A DNA stretch of 64,000 nt from Alteromonas sp. ALT199. GTDB taxonomy: Bacteria > Pseudomonadota > Gammaproteobacteria > Enterobacterales > Alteromonadaceae. The notes under the pieces are model-generated. The model worked only from the letters and a program-made list of their open reading frames with translations, was not told the origin of the DNA and made no database searches. Each line of letters begins with the position of its first letter. Within the stretch, counting starts at the first letter, position 1. The stretch is from positions 62,001 through 126,000 of the forward strand of contig NZ_JAHHDX010000093.1 of the NCBI RefSeq assembly GCF_018619335.1. Reading direction: 5' to 3'. The position numbers and the translations under genes were made by a program. This document shows positions 35,192 to 44,037 of this stretch, piece by piece.

Positions 35192-36271
35192 TCACTTTGT
35201 AGGAGCAGTATTCAAATGTTTTACAAGGTACTCGCTTAAGAATTTTTCTGAATTAACGCCAAGGCGTTTTGCTACCGCGTCTAGTTTCGCATCGCTATGA
35301 AGCAGGACTTTTTTCGCATACTCTAGACGGTAATGAAAAATAAACCGCCTGAAGTTTTTCTTTTCAGTAAGCTGAAGCGCTATGGCTAAAGATGTAGGGT
35401 CGATATCAGCCCCTTGGCAAAACGTACTAAGCGTCAGGAAACGTGTTTTGTAGGCTTTTGATTCAATGGTATAGCGCTCTGCTTTAGAAATTACACTGCT
35501 TATTTCATAGGGCGTTGCCTTACCTTCATCCAGACGCTCATAATCTAGCGGAGATGGTGCAGTGCGGCGAATAAATGTCAGTGAAAAAAGTACCACCAAC
35601 AATGCAGATCCAATCATTAAATGGTGAAAGCTTTCCCAAAAAGGTACGGGGAAAAAACCAAAAGTAGCCGCGGTGACAAGTAAAATACTCATAAATGCCA
35701 CCCCAACTAAGCTTCCCATTACACCAGCGAGTTTAGGCATTTTTAAGTTTTTAATATCCACCGCCTGCTCAGGTAAATGCCTGTGATACATTTGAATATG
35801 TTCGGTGATAAGAATGCCAATCAGCAATACGCTAAAGCCTGTTAAGAGTGAGGCGAAATAGGCAGGCCATAACAGTAAAGGTTCGCCGTTAGGCGACGAT
35901 GAAAGCCACTGCTGTTTGTCATCTACCGGTATGAGAAGCACGGTGCACTGAAAAATTGCCGTTACTACAACAGGCCACCAAAGGCGCTTTCTAGCAGTAG
36001 GGTAAGCTAATAACATAGGCTTTATCGCACGATAGCAACAGGTAATAGCAATTACCGCAAATACGTCAGATAAACCATACATACCAGCTAATGACGTAGC
36101 ATGTGCTGCTCTTAGCCATTCATCGAGCATAAAGAGAGGCCAGCAAATAAAAGCGCCGACTAACCAGCGCATGCTGCTTAAATTTACTTTCTGAACGAAC
36201 AGGCGTGCAAAACAGAATAAATAAACGCCTAGTAATATATAAAGTAAGTAATCATAGTAATTTGAAGTCAT
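35192..36271 (-). CDS. Membrane protein with C-terminal AraC-like helix-turn-helix
   Basis: The protein has about seven hydrophobic helices in residues 5-250 (YYDYLLYILLGVYLF, LLWPAYFASLLTGFSVLLIG, VAFMSILLVTAATFGF). A cytoplasmic tail resembles the AraC DNA-binding fold: NFRRFIFHYRLEYAKKVLL, then LDAVAKRLGVNSEKFLSEYL. Such membrane-embedded AraC regulators are known in several bacteria. The second helix-turn-helix is poorly conserved. The frame runs back to 36346, but the ATG at 36271 has AAGGAAG upstream and puts the first helix at the N-terminus. It lies 58 bases after the CYTH-CHAD gene. Target genes and ligand are unknown. Confidence 0.7.
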   Translation of the reverse strand: MTSNYYDYLLYILLGVYLFCFARLFVQKVNLSSMRWLVGAFICWPLFMLDEWLRAAHATSLAGMYGLSDVFAVIAITCCYRAIKPMLLAYPTARKRLWWPVVVTAIFQCTVLLIPVDDKQQWLSSSPNGEPLLLWPAYFASLLTGFSVLLIGILITEHIQMYHRHLPEQAVDIKNLKMPKLAGVMGSLVGVAFMSILLVTAATFGFFPVPFWESFHHLMIGSALLVVLFSLTFIRRTAPSPLDYERLDEGKATPYEISSVISKAERYTIESKAYKTRFLTLSTFCQGADIDPTSLAIALQLTEKKNFRRFIFHYRLEYAKKVLLHSDAKLDAVAKRLGVNSEKFLSEYLVKHLNTAPTK

Positions 36272-36329
36272 CAGCGCCTTCTTCCTTGAGATAAAAATTG
36301 CTAACGCAATACGTACCCACCGGCATAAT

Positions 36330-37835
36330 TTACCAGTAGACTTCACGTTGCATAGCTACCGTGCGCGTTCGCTCCATAATTCGAATTAGCGTACTGAGTT
36401 TCTCTGCTGTCCATCTACGCACCTCATCGTGAGAGTCTACTTCGGCATCGTCAATTGACTGCTTTAACATGAGCAAGGCATTCAGTTCATCAATGCCGGT
36501 AAGTAGGTCTAGCCACGGCGCTCGAAAATTACCTCGCTCTTCAACAAATAGGTCACCGAGCAAAAAGCCGCTCCACAACGTTTGTCTAAGCATGATCTCA
36601 ACAGCACTGTAATTCGCTGGCCCCATGGTTTTGCTTAGCGGCATGCTCTGCTGCACAGTTTGCCATCCTTGCGACAGCCACCCCTTGGCGTGATCTAGCA
36701 CTGGATGGTCAAAACCCGTCGCAACCGTCTGCCACGGTTTATTTTGAACAAGGCTTATAGCGAGTATCTTAATGTCGGTAGCATCGTTATCGAAAAACAG
36801 TTTCTCTGGCTCGTGTGCCTGCATCAAGCCTGTTTGTCGTCCTTGCAGGTAGCTCACCACTGCAGGGTGCTTACTTAGGGTTTTGTTAAACATGCTCTTT
36901 TTAGACAGCAAGTAACGCAAGCTTTGTAAGTCGTCTTGCCACCCCCATTTTTGCGCATGAGCCACTAATTTTTTATGCAAAGCCAATAACTCTGGACACT
37001 GTAGAACGGGCAAATAAAGCGACACACTTTGAAGTAACAAACGCACACTTTTAGCAACTTCGGCTAACATTTTTATTGAGCCACTTTCGCAAAACACATG
37101 CTCATGGTGCTGCCAATGAACCAATGCGGTTTGAACCGCTTGGCAGAACGCATCCTCTGTGGTGGTAGTGTCCTCTAGCGCTAGAAAGTCTGGTAGATGA
37201 CGAATTTTTGCGTTAAAGCCGTGGAGTAGCTGATAGCCCTGCGCGGCTTTTGAAACATCACTCAGTCGTACCGGCATATTGTCATTTATCAACACTGCCA
37301 ATGAGAACAAACTGTTGATATCTCCTGACATCAACTCTAGCTCTATTTCGTTTATTGGGGAGCTCGCTTTGTCCGTACTTGCTTCACCGCAATCCAGTAC
37401 AATTTCAACTACGCTATCGCCTAAAGCAACCACGTAAGCATTGCGTGTAAAGTGAGTGCTGAACTGTTTAGATAAGCTGGCATTTTTAGCTACTATATCC
37501 CAGTTTTGCGGCCAAACGTTTGACTCAAATAATGTGAGATCGGGTCTTGAGTTATCGAGACTTACATTATACTCCATGCGCTTGTGCAAACCACCGCTTA
37601 CCTCGCCGTTGGTTTTTAGTGTTTGTTCGTATTCACCATTATTGCCACGAACCCGAAAGCCCATTTTATTGTTCTGAAAATCGAGCTTATCTGTATCGTA
37701 GTAGTCATTCTCAAGGCGCATTTCGCTGTGAGAGTTAACTTGAATACTGTTTTTTTCGAAAAGAGGAAGCACGCGTTGAGTAAACGCTTGGTGAGCATTG
37801 TCACCCGTAACAAATTTTAATTCTATTTCTGACAT
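36330..37835 (-). CDS. CYTH and CHAD domain protein (YgiF-like inorganic triphosphatase)
   Basis: A roughly 501-residue cytoplasmic protein. The CYTH domain (1-200) begins with the metal-binding signature MSEIELKF and contains RLENDYYDTDKLDF, GFRVRGNNGEYEQTLK and VVEIVLDCGEAS. The C-terminal half is a His-containing helical CHAD domain. E. coli YgiF of the same architecture hydrolyses inorganic triphosphate; CHAD domains bind polyphosphate. The frame runs to a GTG at 37850, but the CYTH signature begins at the ATG at 37835. It is divergent from the SH3 gene exactly as ygiF is from ygiM in E. coli. Confidence 0.88.
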   Translation of the reverse strand: MSEIELKFVTGDNAHQAFTQRVLPLFEKNSIQVNSHSEMRLENDYYDTDKLDFQNNKMGFRVRGNNGEYEQTLKTNGEVSGGLHKRMEYNVSLDNSRPDLTLFESNVWPQNWDIVAKNASLSKQFSTHFTRNAYVVALGDSVVEIVLDCGEASTDKASSPINEIELELMSGDINSLFSLAVLINDNMPVRLSDVSKAAQGYQLLHGFNAKIRHLPDFLALEDTTTTEDAFCQAVQTALVHWQHHEHVFCESGSIKMLAEVAKSVRLLLQSVSLYLPVLQCPELLALHKKLVAHAQKWGWQDDLQSLRYLLSKKSMFNKTLSKHPAVVSYLQGRQTGLMQAHEPEKLFFDNDATDIKILAISLVQNKPWQTVATGFDHPVLDHAKGWLSQGWQTVQQSMPLSKTMGPANYSAVEIMLRQTLWSGFLLGDLFVEERGNFRAPWLDLLTGIDELNALLMLKQSIDDAEVDSHDEVRRWTAEKLSTLIRIMERTRTVAMQREVYW

Positions 37836-38007
37836 GGTTGCGCTAAGCACAGCTTATGATGCTGACACCTTACCTTTGTCGCTCACTTTTCGCAATGTTG
37901 CTGCTGTTAAACAAGTCGCTTAAATTAGACAAAAGTGGAACAAACTTGCCTTTATCGCGGTCAACCAATACCATCTTCACGTTTTAAATTCTAAAATTGG
38001 ACTTCAT

Positions 38008-38610
38008 ATGATTCGAAAGTGGTTAGCAGCAGCCCTTATTGCATGCTCTTTTCAAGCATTTTCGCTACAAGATACCGCTGATTTAGAAGCGTCTTCTTCA
38101 CATTACATTAGAGATGACCTTTTTATTTTCATGCATACTGGACCTGGTCGTAACTACCGTATTTTAGGTTCAATTGAAGCGGGCACACCTATTACTGTGC
38201 TTTCGCGCGACAATGATGCTGAATTCACGGAGATTACCGATAACGAAGGTCGTAAAGGCTGGGTTGAAAGTAAATTTGTGTCGAATACTATGTCGCAAGC
38301 AGAGCAGTTGCCCATTGTTAGTGAAAAGCTTGCTAAAAGCCAAAGTGGCCTTCAAGCTGCCCAGTCAGAAAATGCCAGACTTCGTCAACAGCTTAACGAC
38401 GCGCGCCAGCAAGTGTCTAAACTTACGACCACCAACGACGAACAAGCGTCCCAAATTATTCGTTTAACGGCGAAGGTTGAAAGCGCAGACAAAGACGAAT
38501 TGGTCATGTGGTTTACGCGCGGCGGTTTAGTGGCCGGCATAGGTATTTTGCTTGGCGTGATGCTAACTTACCTACCAAAGCGTAAGCGCAGAAACAGTGA
38601 ATGGATGTAG
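38008..38610 (+). CDS. SH3 domain protein of the TIGR04211/YgiM type
   Basis: A 200-residue protein anchored by its C-terminus. A signal peptide (residues 1-19, FQAFS) is followed by a bacterial SH3 domain (about 30-92, YIRDDLFIFMHTGPGRNYRI, GRKGWVESKFV). A long coiled coil follows (about 100-160, ENARLRQQLNDARQQVSKL), then one membrane helix (about 168-190) and a basic end (PKRKRRN). This order matches E. coli YgiM, a periplasmic protein of unclear function. It is divergent from the CYTH-CHAD gene, preserving the ygiM-ygiF pair. A terminator follows. Confidence 0.88.
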   Translation: MIRKWLAAALIACSFQAFSLQDTADLEASSSHYIRDDLFIFMHTGPGRNYRILGSIEAGTPITVLSRDNDAEFTEITDNEGRKGWVESKFVSNTMSQAEQLPIVSEKLAKSQSGLQAAQSENARLRQQLNDARQQVSKLTTTNDEQASQIIRLTAKVESADKDELVMWFTRGGLVAGIGILLGVMLTYLPKRKRRNSEWM

Positions 38611-38647
38611 TGCTAGCATTTAAAATGAGCGCTTAAACAAACAAAAG

Positions 38648-38676
38648 AACGCTGATGTTAACATCGGCGTTTTTTA
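38648..38676 (+). terminator. Intrinsic terminator after the SH3 gene
   Basis: AACGCTGATGTT (38648-38659) pairs with AACATCGGCGTT (38660-38671) with one wobble pair, followed by a T tract. Confidence 0.85.
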
Positions 38677-38769
38677 TTAGGTGCTTTTGGAATATCTAGT
38701 AAAATGCCCCTAACAATAGACTAATATTAATAGTGTATTAACTTGTGCGTGCCTATCATGTTTGCTCGG

Positions 38770-40104
38770 CTACTGCAGCGTAAGCACAACGCTATACCCC
38801 TGTGCAACCGAACGCACATCACCCTGATAATCTTGTGTATCTTCAGCAATGACTACCTTGTGCGCATACCCCCATTCAAGCTTCGCACATAGCTTATCAA
38901 TGAGCTTTAAGCCTATCCCAAAGCCGCCATCTAACTCACTATTAGGCGTTATCGATAACGAGGCATTTTCGTCTAGTTCTAAACCTTCTTCTTCGTTAAG
39001 TACAGTAAGCGTAGCACCTGAAAGTGTGATTGTGACATTGCCTTGCTGGGTATGTTGGTAAGCATTTCGAATAACGTTGCCTATCACTATTTCGCTTGCT
39101 GTTTTTGGCAGCAACAATACACATTCACTCAAGTGCAGCTGTACATTTACCTCTTTACCTGAAAGCAAATACATTAGGTCTTGGCTAAGTGCCTCAACCA
39201 TGGCTTTTAGATCAACTTTTTCTTTAGGCAGCGCTGTCTCTTCATTTCTCCCTAACCACAGTAAAGTTTCTGTCAAATCCGCCATGGTTTTTGATGCATG
39301 ATCCACACGCGCAAGTGCGTTATTGCCTTTGATATTTTCGCTATCGATAACGCGATGTAGCAATGCTGCACTGCTTCTAATAACGGCAATGGGCGTTCTG
39401 AGCTCATGGCTGGCGTGATTAACAAACTCCCGTTCTCGGTTAAGCGTAGTGCGTACGTTCTGCAAGCTACCGTGTATTATCGCCGCGAGCGCGTTAAGTT
39501 CTTTGTAACGAAACTCAGGAATAGGCTTGTCGAGCTCCTTCTCATCAAGAGAGGCTGCCCAGCGTTGTAATGACTCTATGGGGCGGGACACGCTGCGCAT
39601 TAAAAAAAGGAGCGCGACAGAAAATGAAATCAGCGCTAAAACACCCACAATAGCACTGTAAATAGTGTGGTTTATTCTCAAGAATTTTTTACCATCAGAC
39701 GGAGGCGCAAGAAATACTTGGGTGACATAGCGAAGGTTTCCATCGTCTAACGGGACTAACACCGCAAAATGAGCCGAGATAGGACGGGAAAACCAATCTG
39801 GCTTGTTGATATCCTTCAATAAGGAATAGGGTTTGAAGCTGTCTTTAGGAAACCTTTGTTTTACTTCATCAGGCAAATCATCGTAATTAGCATGAATATG
39901 TAAATCGAGAATTTGCGCATGATTGTTGTTATCAAGCTCTGCACTTTGCGCCGCCCGAACCATGGTATTTCTTAGCATGCCATCCATACCATCGAAAAAG
40001 CTATCGCTGCTTTGTATAGAAAAGAGCACAATGACTATGGTCGCTAAACTCAGTAACGACCATAAGACATAACGCCTTAAGCTAATGCGAAGGCCGTTTA
40101 CCAT
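38770..40104 (-). CDS. Sensor histidine kinase of the efflux operon
   Basis: A 444-residue inner-membrane kinase with TM1 at about 10-30 and TM2 at about 145-165, enclosing a periplasmic sensor. A HAMP-like linker (SRPIESLQRWAASL) precedes the DHp helix with the acceptor His in FVNHASHELRTPIAV. In the ATPase domain the N box is NVIRNAYQHT and the G2 region GGFGIGLKLIDKL, but the usual DxGxG of the G1 box is replaced by an acidic NEEEGL stretch. Its ATG overlaps the response-regulator gene by seven bases. It is the last gene of the five-gene efflux operon and probably senses a pump substrate. Confidence 0.88.
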   Translation of the reverse strand: MVNGLRISLRRYVLWSLLSLATIVIVLFSIQSSDSFFDGMDGMLRNTMVRAAQSAELDNNNHAQILDLHIHANYDDLPDEVKQRFPKDSFKPYSLLKDINKPDWFSRPISAHFAVLVPLDDGNLRYVTQVFLAPPSDGKKFLRINHTIYSAIVGVLALISFSVALLFLMRSVSRPIESLQRWAASLDEKELDKPIPEFRYKELNALAAIIHGSLQNVRTTLNREREFVNHASHELRTPIAVIRSSAALLHRVIDSENIKGNNALARVDHASKTMADLTETLLWLGRNEETALPKEKVDLKAMVEALSQDLMYLLSGKEVNVQLHLSECVLLLPKTASEIVIGNVIRNAYQHTQQGNVTITLSGATLTVLNEEEGLELDENASLSITPNSELDGGFGIGLKLIDKLCAKLEWGYAHKVVIAEDTQDYQGDVRSVAQGYSVVLTLQ

Positions 40105-40838
40105 TGCTTAGTATCCTTATTTTTGTTCGGTAACAATGTACTATCAGAGCCCCCATTTGCCGCTTGGTCAATTTTTAACGCAGCACAAAACCCAGCGCCC
40201 GGTACGGCTTTAATTTCTATGTTTGCGTTCGCTTGAGCCAGTGATTTGCGCAAATTGTGAAGGTGAACTTTCAGCGCATTACTTTCGGGCGCGTCCTCTC
40301 CCCACACAGCATCAAGTAACCGCTGCCGTGGCATAACCTTTCCTTGCTGCTGCAATAATGATTTTAGAAGGGTAAAGCCAGTAGGACTTAGCTTAACAGG
40401 CGTGTTATCAACACTTGCCACCTCGCCACTTAATTCTAAACTTACATTACCAAATTTTAGCCTTTTCACTTGCGATGAGCGCCTGTGCGCCAGCACTGAA
40501 ACCCGTGCAACCAATTCAGGCATATCAAAAGGTTTTACCAAGTAATCATCAGCCCCCTTTTGAAACCCTTCGAGCTTATTTTCTAGCTGATCACGAGCTG
40601 TAAGCATAATGATAGGCGTATCGTTGCCGTCACCGCGCACTTTTTCGCATACACTTAAACCATCGAGCCTTGGTAAATTAATGTCTAACACCACGACATC
40701 AAACGGGTGTTTCTGAATAAGCGTCAGTGCTGCTACGCCATTAGCAGCGTGGTCACATACCATGTCTTCAAGCTCTAAATAGTCGATGATATTGCCCGCC
40801 AGGCCCATATCATCTTCCACTAGTAACACGCGGATCAT
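40098..40838 (-). CDS. OmpR-family response regulator of the efflux operon
   Basis: A 246-residue transcription factor. The receiver domain has EDD at 8-10, acceptor Asp52 in LDINLPRLDG and KPFD with the conserved Lys. The winged-helix output domain (about 130-225) has LSPTGFTLLKSLL and DAVWGEDAPESNALKVHLHNLRK, of the QseB/PmrA type. The C-terminal 20 residues are Asn/Asp/Lys-rich. The start lies 29 bases inside the end of the pump gene, so its translation depends on pump translation. It probably controls its own operon; the binding site was not identified. Confidence 0.92.
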   Translation of the reverse strand: MIRVLLVEDDMGLAGNIIDYLELEDMVCDHAANGVAALTLIQKHPFDVVVLDINLPRLDGLSVCEKVRGDGNDTPIIMLTARDQLENKLEGFQKGADDYLVKPFDMPELVARVSVLAHRRSSQVKRLKFGNVSLELSGEVASVDNTPVKLSPTGFTLLKSLLQQQGKVMPRQRLLDAVWGEDAPESNALKVHLHNLRKSLAQANANIEIKAVPGAGFCAALKIDQAANGGSDSTLLPNKNKDTKQW

Positions 40839-43800
40839 TAACCGAACTCTCCGTTAAGGGTTTAACAAAATACCTTGCCATCAAACGGCTTACATCTTCA
40901 TAAATTAGCAGCAATGCCGGAATTAATAAAAGCGTGATAAGGGTGGCGAACAAAATACCGTAACCTAATGACGCCGCTGCCGGAATTAAGAACTGCGCTT
41001 GCACCGAGGTTTCTCCCAATATGGGGTATAAGCCTACAAAGGTAGTAATTGAAGTTAAAAGCACAGCACGCAAGCGACTGGTACACGCTTCAATAACCGC
41101 TGTATGCGCGGGCATACCGTCTTCACGTAAAGCATTAAATCGCGAGACCAATAACAAGCTATCGTTAACTACCACGCCGCTAAGCGCCAATATTCCGTTT
41201 AAAGAAAGTAGGCTTATCATAAGGCCATTTGACCAGTGCCCGATAATGGCTCCCACAATACCAAAAGGAATTGCAGTCATGATAATAAGCGGCTGCACAT
41301 AGGATTTAAGTGGTATCGCTAACAATGCAAAGATAGACAACAAAGCTAAAATGAACACGCTTTGCATTGAGCTTTGTGTTTCCGCCTGTTGTTCAGCTTC
41401 ACCGGCAAAGTAAAGCGATAAGTCTTGGTATTGGCGTTCCAACTGAGGTACAAACTCACTATTGAGGTAGTTGACCAATTCTGTAGAAGTAATAACATCG
41501 CTATCTACCGACGCACTTACTGTAAGAGCGCGCAAGCCGTCAATACGCACTACCTGTTTTTCTTGTACATCTTGAATAACATTCGCCACTACAGAAAGTG
41601 GTACCACAGTGCCATCATCTAGGCGCACTTGGGTATTCATTACATCTGAGGGGTTCATCCTATCCTTTTCAGGGTAACGTACCCGCACCTTCACTTCGTT
41701 TTTATCGCGCAGGTAACGCTGAACAATTTCCCCGCCAAAAGCTTTTAAAAGCTGCTGCGACAAACTTTGCGTATTTAGCCCCAAGACTCGCCCTTCTGGG
41801 GTAAGTTCAAAGCGCATCATGGCTTCGCCAGGTGTCAGCGAGCTTTCTATCGCATACACGCCATCAATATTGTTAAGCGCTTCAACAAAGGCATCGTTGG
41901 CAGCTGTTAGGGTATCATCGTTGATGCTTTTAATTTCAACATTAAACCCGTCGACCATTTCTCGTCGAGAGCGTATTTTTAAGCTTTTTACGCCTTCTAA
42001 GCTGCCGGTTAAGGCATTCCAGCGTGCCGAGAGCTCATCTAGAGAATAAGGCGAGTCTTCATCAAGTGATATGGTGATTGTGCCGCTTTGATCGCCACTT
42101 GCCGTCACCTGTAAACTACTAATACCGCTTTGATCTGCGCCGCTTTCTTGCGTTAGTTGTTGGTCTGCTTCAAGCGCATTTTTCTCTAACAGCATTAAGT
42201 TACGTTCGTTTTGTCCGTAGCTAGCATCGCTATAAAGCGACATATTGGCCGAAACAGTATCACCTTGCATGCTGGGGAAAAAGCTAACTCGTACAGCACC
42301 CGTTAGCGGTAAACTAACAACGAAGATGAAAAGCGCGATAAACAGTAAAACGGCTGCATAGCGGTAGGCTACAGTGACCTTCAACAAACGTTGATACACG
42401 CGGTAGTTAAACCATTGAAGTCCACCATCCGCTTTTTGCTGCACTTTATTCCACAGGCCGCCTATTCCTTTTCGGGTTTTCTGTTTGGTTGGAAGGTGGG
42501 CTAAATGCGAGGGTAAAATCAGCTTCGACTCCACTACCGACAACAGTAAACACAAGGTAACAATAGTACCAAACTGCGAGTACAAGGTACCTAAACCGCC
42601 TGATACGTTCGATAAAGCAAAGAAGGTTGCCACTGTGGTGAGTACACCAAATAACGTAGGCACAGCCACTTTATGGGTACCTAAAATAGTATTGTGAAGC
42701 GTATCGCCGTGCTGTTTTCGCGTGGAGTAAACGCTCTCCCCCACCACTACAGCATCGTCCACCACTATGCCAAGGGCCATTATAAAGCCGAACGTGGTCA
42801 TCTCGTTTAGCGTCATTCCCGTGTAGCTATCGGTCATGAAGTACAAAGTGCCGAAAAAAATAAACGGTAAACCAGCCGCCACCCAAAATGCCACACGCAA
42901 ATTGAGAAACACAGCTAGGGTAATGAACACCAACACAATGCCCATTAGCGCGTTGCTAGTAAGTAACTCCAGACGCTCGGTAATAAGCGTGCTTTTGTCG
43001 TACCAAGCTTCAAGTTCGACACCTTGAGGTAGCAAGTCTTTATCATGCCACGCATCCACTACCTCGTGGGCTTGCTGCACCATTTTCGTTACATCGCCAT
43101 ATTCATCCATTAGCACCTGAATACCATATCCATTGGTTCCGTTGTAACGAGACAAGTGATAGCTGTCATCGGCAAACATATCGCGTACCGTAGCCACATC
43201 GCCAACAGAAAGTATTACGCCATTGGTATCGGTAATAAGGGGAATGTCAGAAAAATCTTTCGCCCAATAAGACTGCTCAGAGGCTTTTAAACGAATAACC
43301 TTTTCTTTGTTACGCAAACTGGTTGTAAGGGCGGTGTTAGACTCTTGATTTACCGCATCTGCTACATCAGATAGTGTTAAACCATAGGCCTGAAGCTTGC
43401 CCTCGTCTATTTCAATAGACATCATGGGGTCTACAAAACTGCCCGCGCTGACCTCCCGAATATCGTCTTTTGCCAGCAAATCCCGCTCTAGTTGTTCGCC
43501 TAGGTACTGAAGGGTAGCGTGGTCGACATCGCCATAAAGCTGTACCCAAATAGCGTGATCTTGTCTTCGTGCTTTGCTAATAACTGGGTTTTCAGCATCC
43601 GACGGGAAGTTAGAAATACTATCTACTTCGGTTTTGATGTCGGTGAAAAGGGTATCTAAATCGTATTCAGTTTCTTTTTCTACCTGCACACTAGCACCGC
43701 TGGCATTCGAGGTAGACGTGATTCGCTTAATACCGGGAATGGCCTCCAGTGCGGTTTCAATTTTAATGGCGATACCTTCTTCTGCTTGCTTAGGGTCACC

Positions 43801-44037
43801 GCTATCGTATGTCATCGAGATAGTAACAAAGCGCGGCTCCATGCTTGGGAACGCCTCTTTGCGTATATCGTTCATGGAAACCAAACCCAGTACGATAAGA
43901 CTAACCATCAGTAAATTAGCCGCCACCGAGTTTTGCGCGAACCAAGCAATAATTCCACTAGGATTATTTCTGCTATGCTCGCGTCCGTTGCTATTATCAC
44001 CTTCGTCGAAAGGCCCACCATTTCGATTATTGGTCAT
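40810..44037 (-). CDS. RND efflux pump inner-membrane transporter
   Basis: A proton-driven pump of about 1075 residues, in the resistance-nodulation-division family. Twelve membrane helices in the 1+5+1+5 pattern and two large periplasmic loops are visible. TM4 carries the proton-relay pair in GIVVDDAVVVGESVYSTR; TM10 has SGVVVNDSLLLVSRFNALRE. These fit the acriflavin-resistance (HAE) class and not the metal class, but the substrate is unknown. The frame runs back to 44067; the ATG at 44037 has GGGAGG eight bases upstream and is preferred, and still overlaps the adaptor gene by 11 bases. The extreme N-terminus is an unusual hydrophilic Asn/Gly/Arg tail (residues 1-25) before TM1. Confidence 0.92.
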   Translation of the reverse strand: MTNNRNGGPFDEGDNSNGREHSRNNPSGIIAWFAQNSVAANLLMVSLIVLGLVSMNDIRKEAFPSMEPRFVTISMTYDSGDPKQAEEGIAIKIETALEAIPGIKRITSTSNASGASVQVEKETEYDLDTLFTDIKTEVDSISNFPSDAENPVISKARRQDHAIWVQLYGDVDHATLQYLGEQLERDLLAKDDIREVSAGSFVDPMMSIEIDEGKLQAYGLTLSDVADAVNQESNTALTTSLRNKEKVIRLKASEQSYWAKDFSDIPLITDTNGVILSVGDVATVRDMFADDSYHLSRYNGTNGYGIQVLMDEYGDVTKMVQQAHEVVDAWHDKDLLPQGVELEAWYDKSTLITERLELLTSNALMGIVLVFITLAVFLNLRVAFWVAAGLPFIFFGTLYFMTDSYTGMTLNEMTTFGFIMALGIVVDDAVVVGESVYSTRKQHGDTLHNTILGTHKVAVPTLFGVLTTVATFFALSNVSGGLGTLYSQFGTIVTLCLLLSVVESKLILPSHLAHLPTKQKTRKGIGGLWNKVQQKADGGLQWFNYRVYQRLLKVTVAYRYAAVLLFIALFIFVVSLPLTGAVRVSFFPSMQGDTVSANMSLYSDASYGQNERNLMLLEKNALEADQQLTQESGADQSGISSLQVTASGDQSGTITISLDEDSPYSLDELSARWNALTGSLEGVKSLKIRSRREMVDGFNVEIKSINDDTLTAANDAFVEALNNIDGVYAIESSLTPGEAMMRFELTPEGRVLGLNTQSLSQQLLKAFGGEIVQRYLRDKNEVKVRVRYPEKDRMNPSDVMNTQVRLDDGTVVPLSVVANVIQDVQEKQVVRIDGLRALTVSASVDSDVITSTELVNYLNSEFVPQLERQYQDLSLYFAGEAEQQAETQSSMQSVFILALLSIFALLAIPLKSYVQPLIIMTAIPFGIVGAIIGHWSNGLMISLLSLNGILALSGVVVNDSLLLVSRFNALREDGMPAHTAVIEACTSRLRAVLLTSITTFVGLYPILGETSVQAQFLIPAAASLGYGILFATLITLLLIPALLLIYEDVSRLMARYFVKPLTESSVNDPRVTSGR

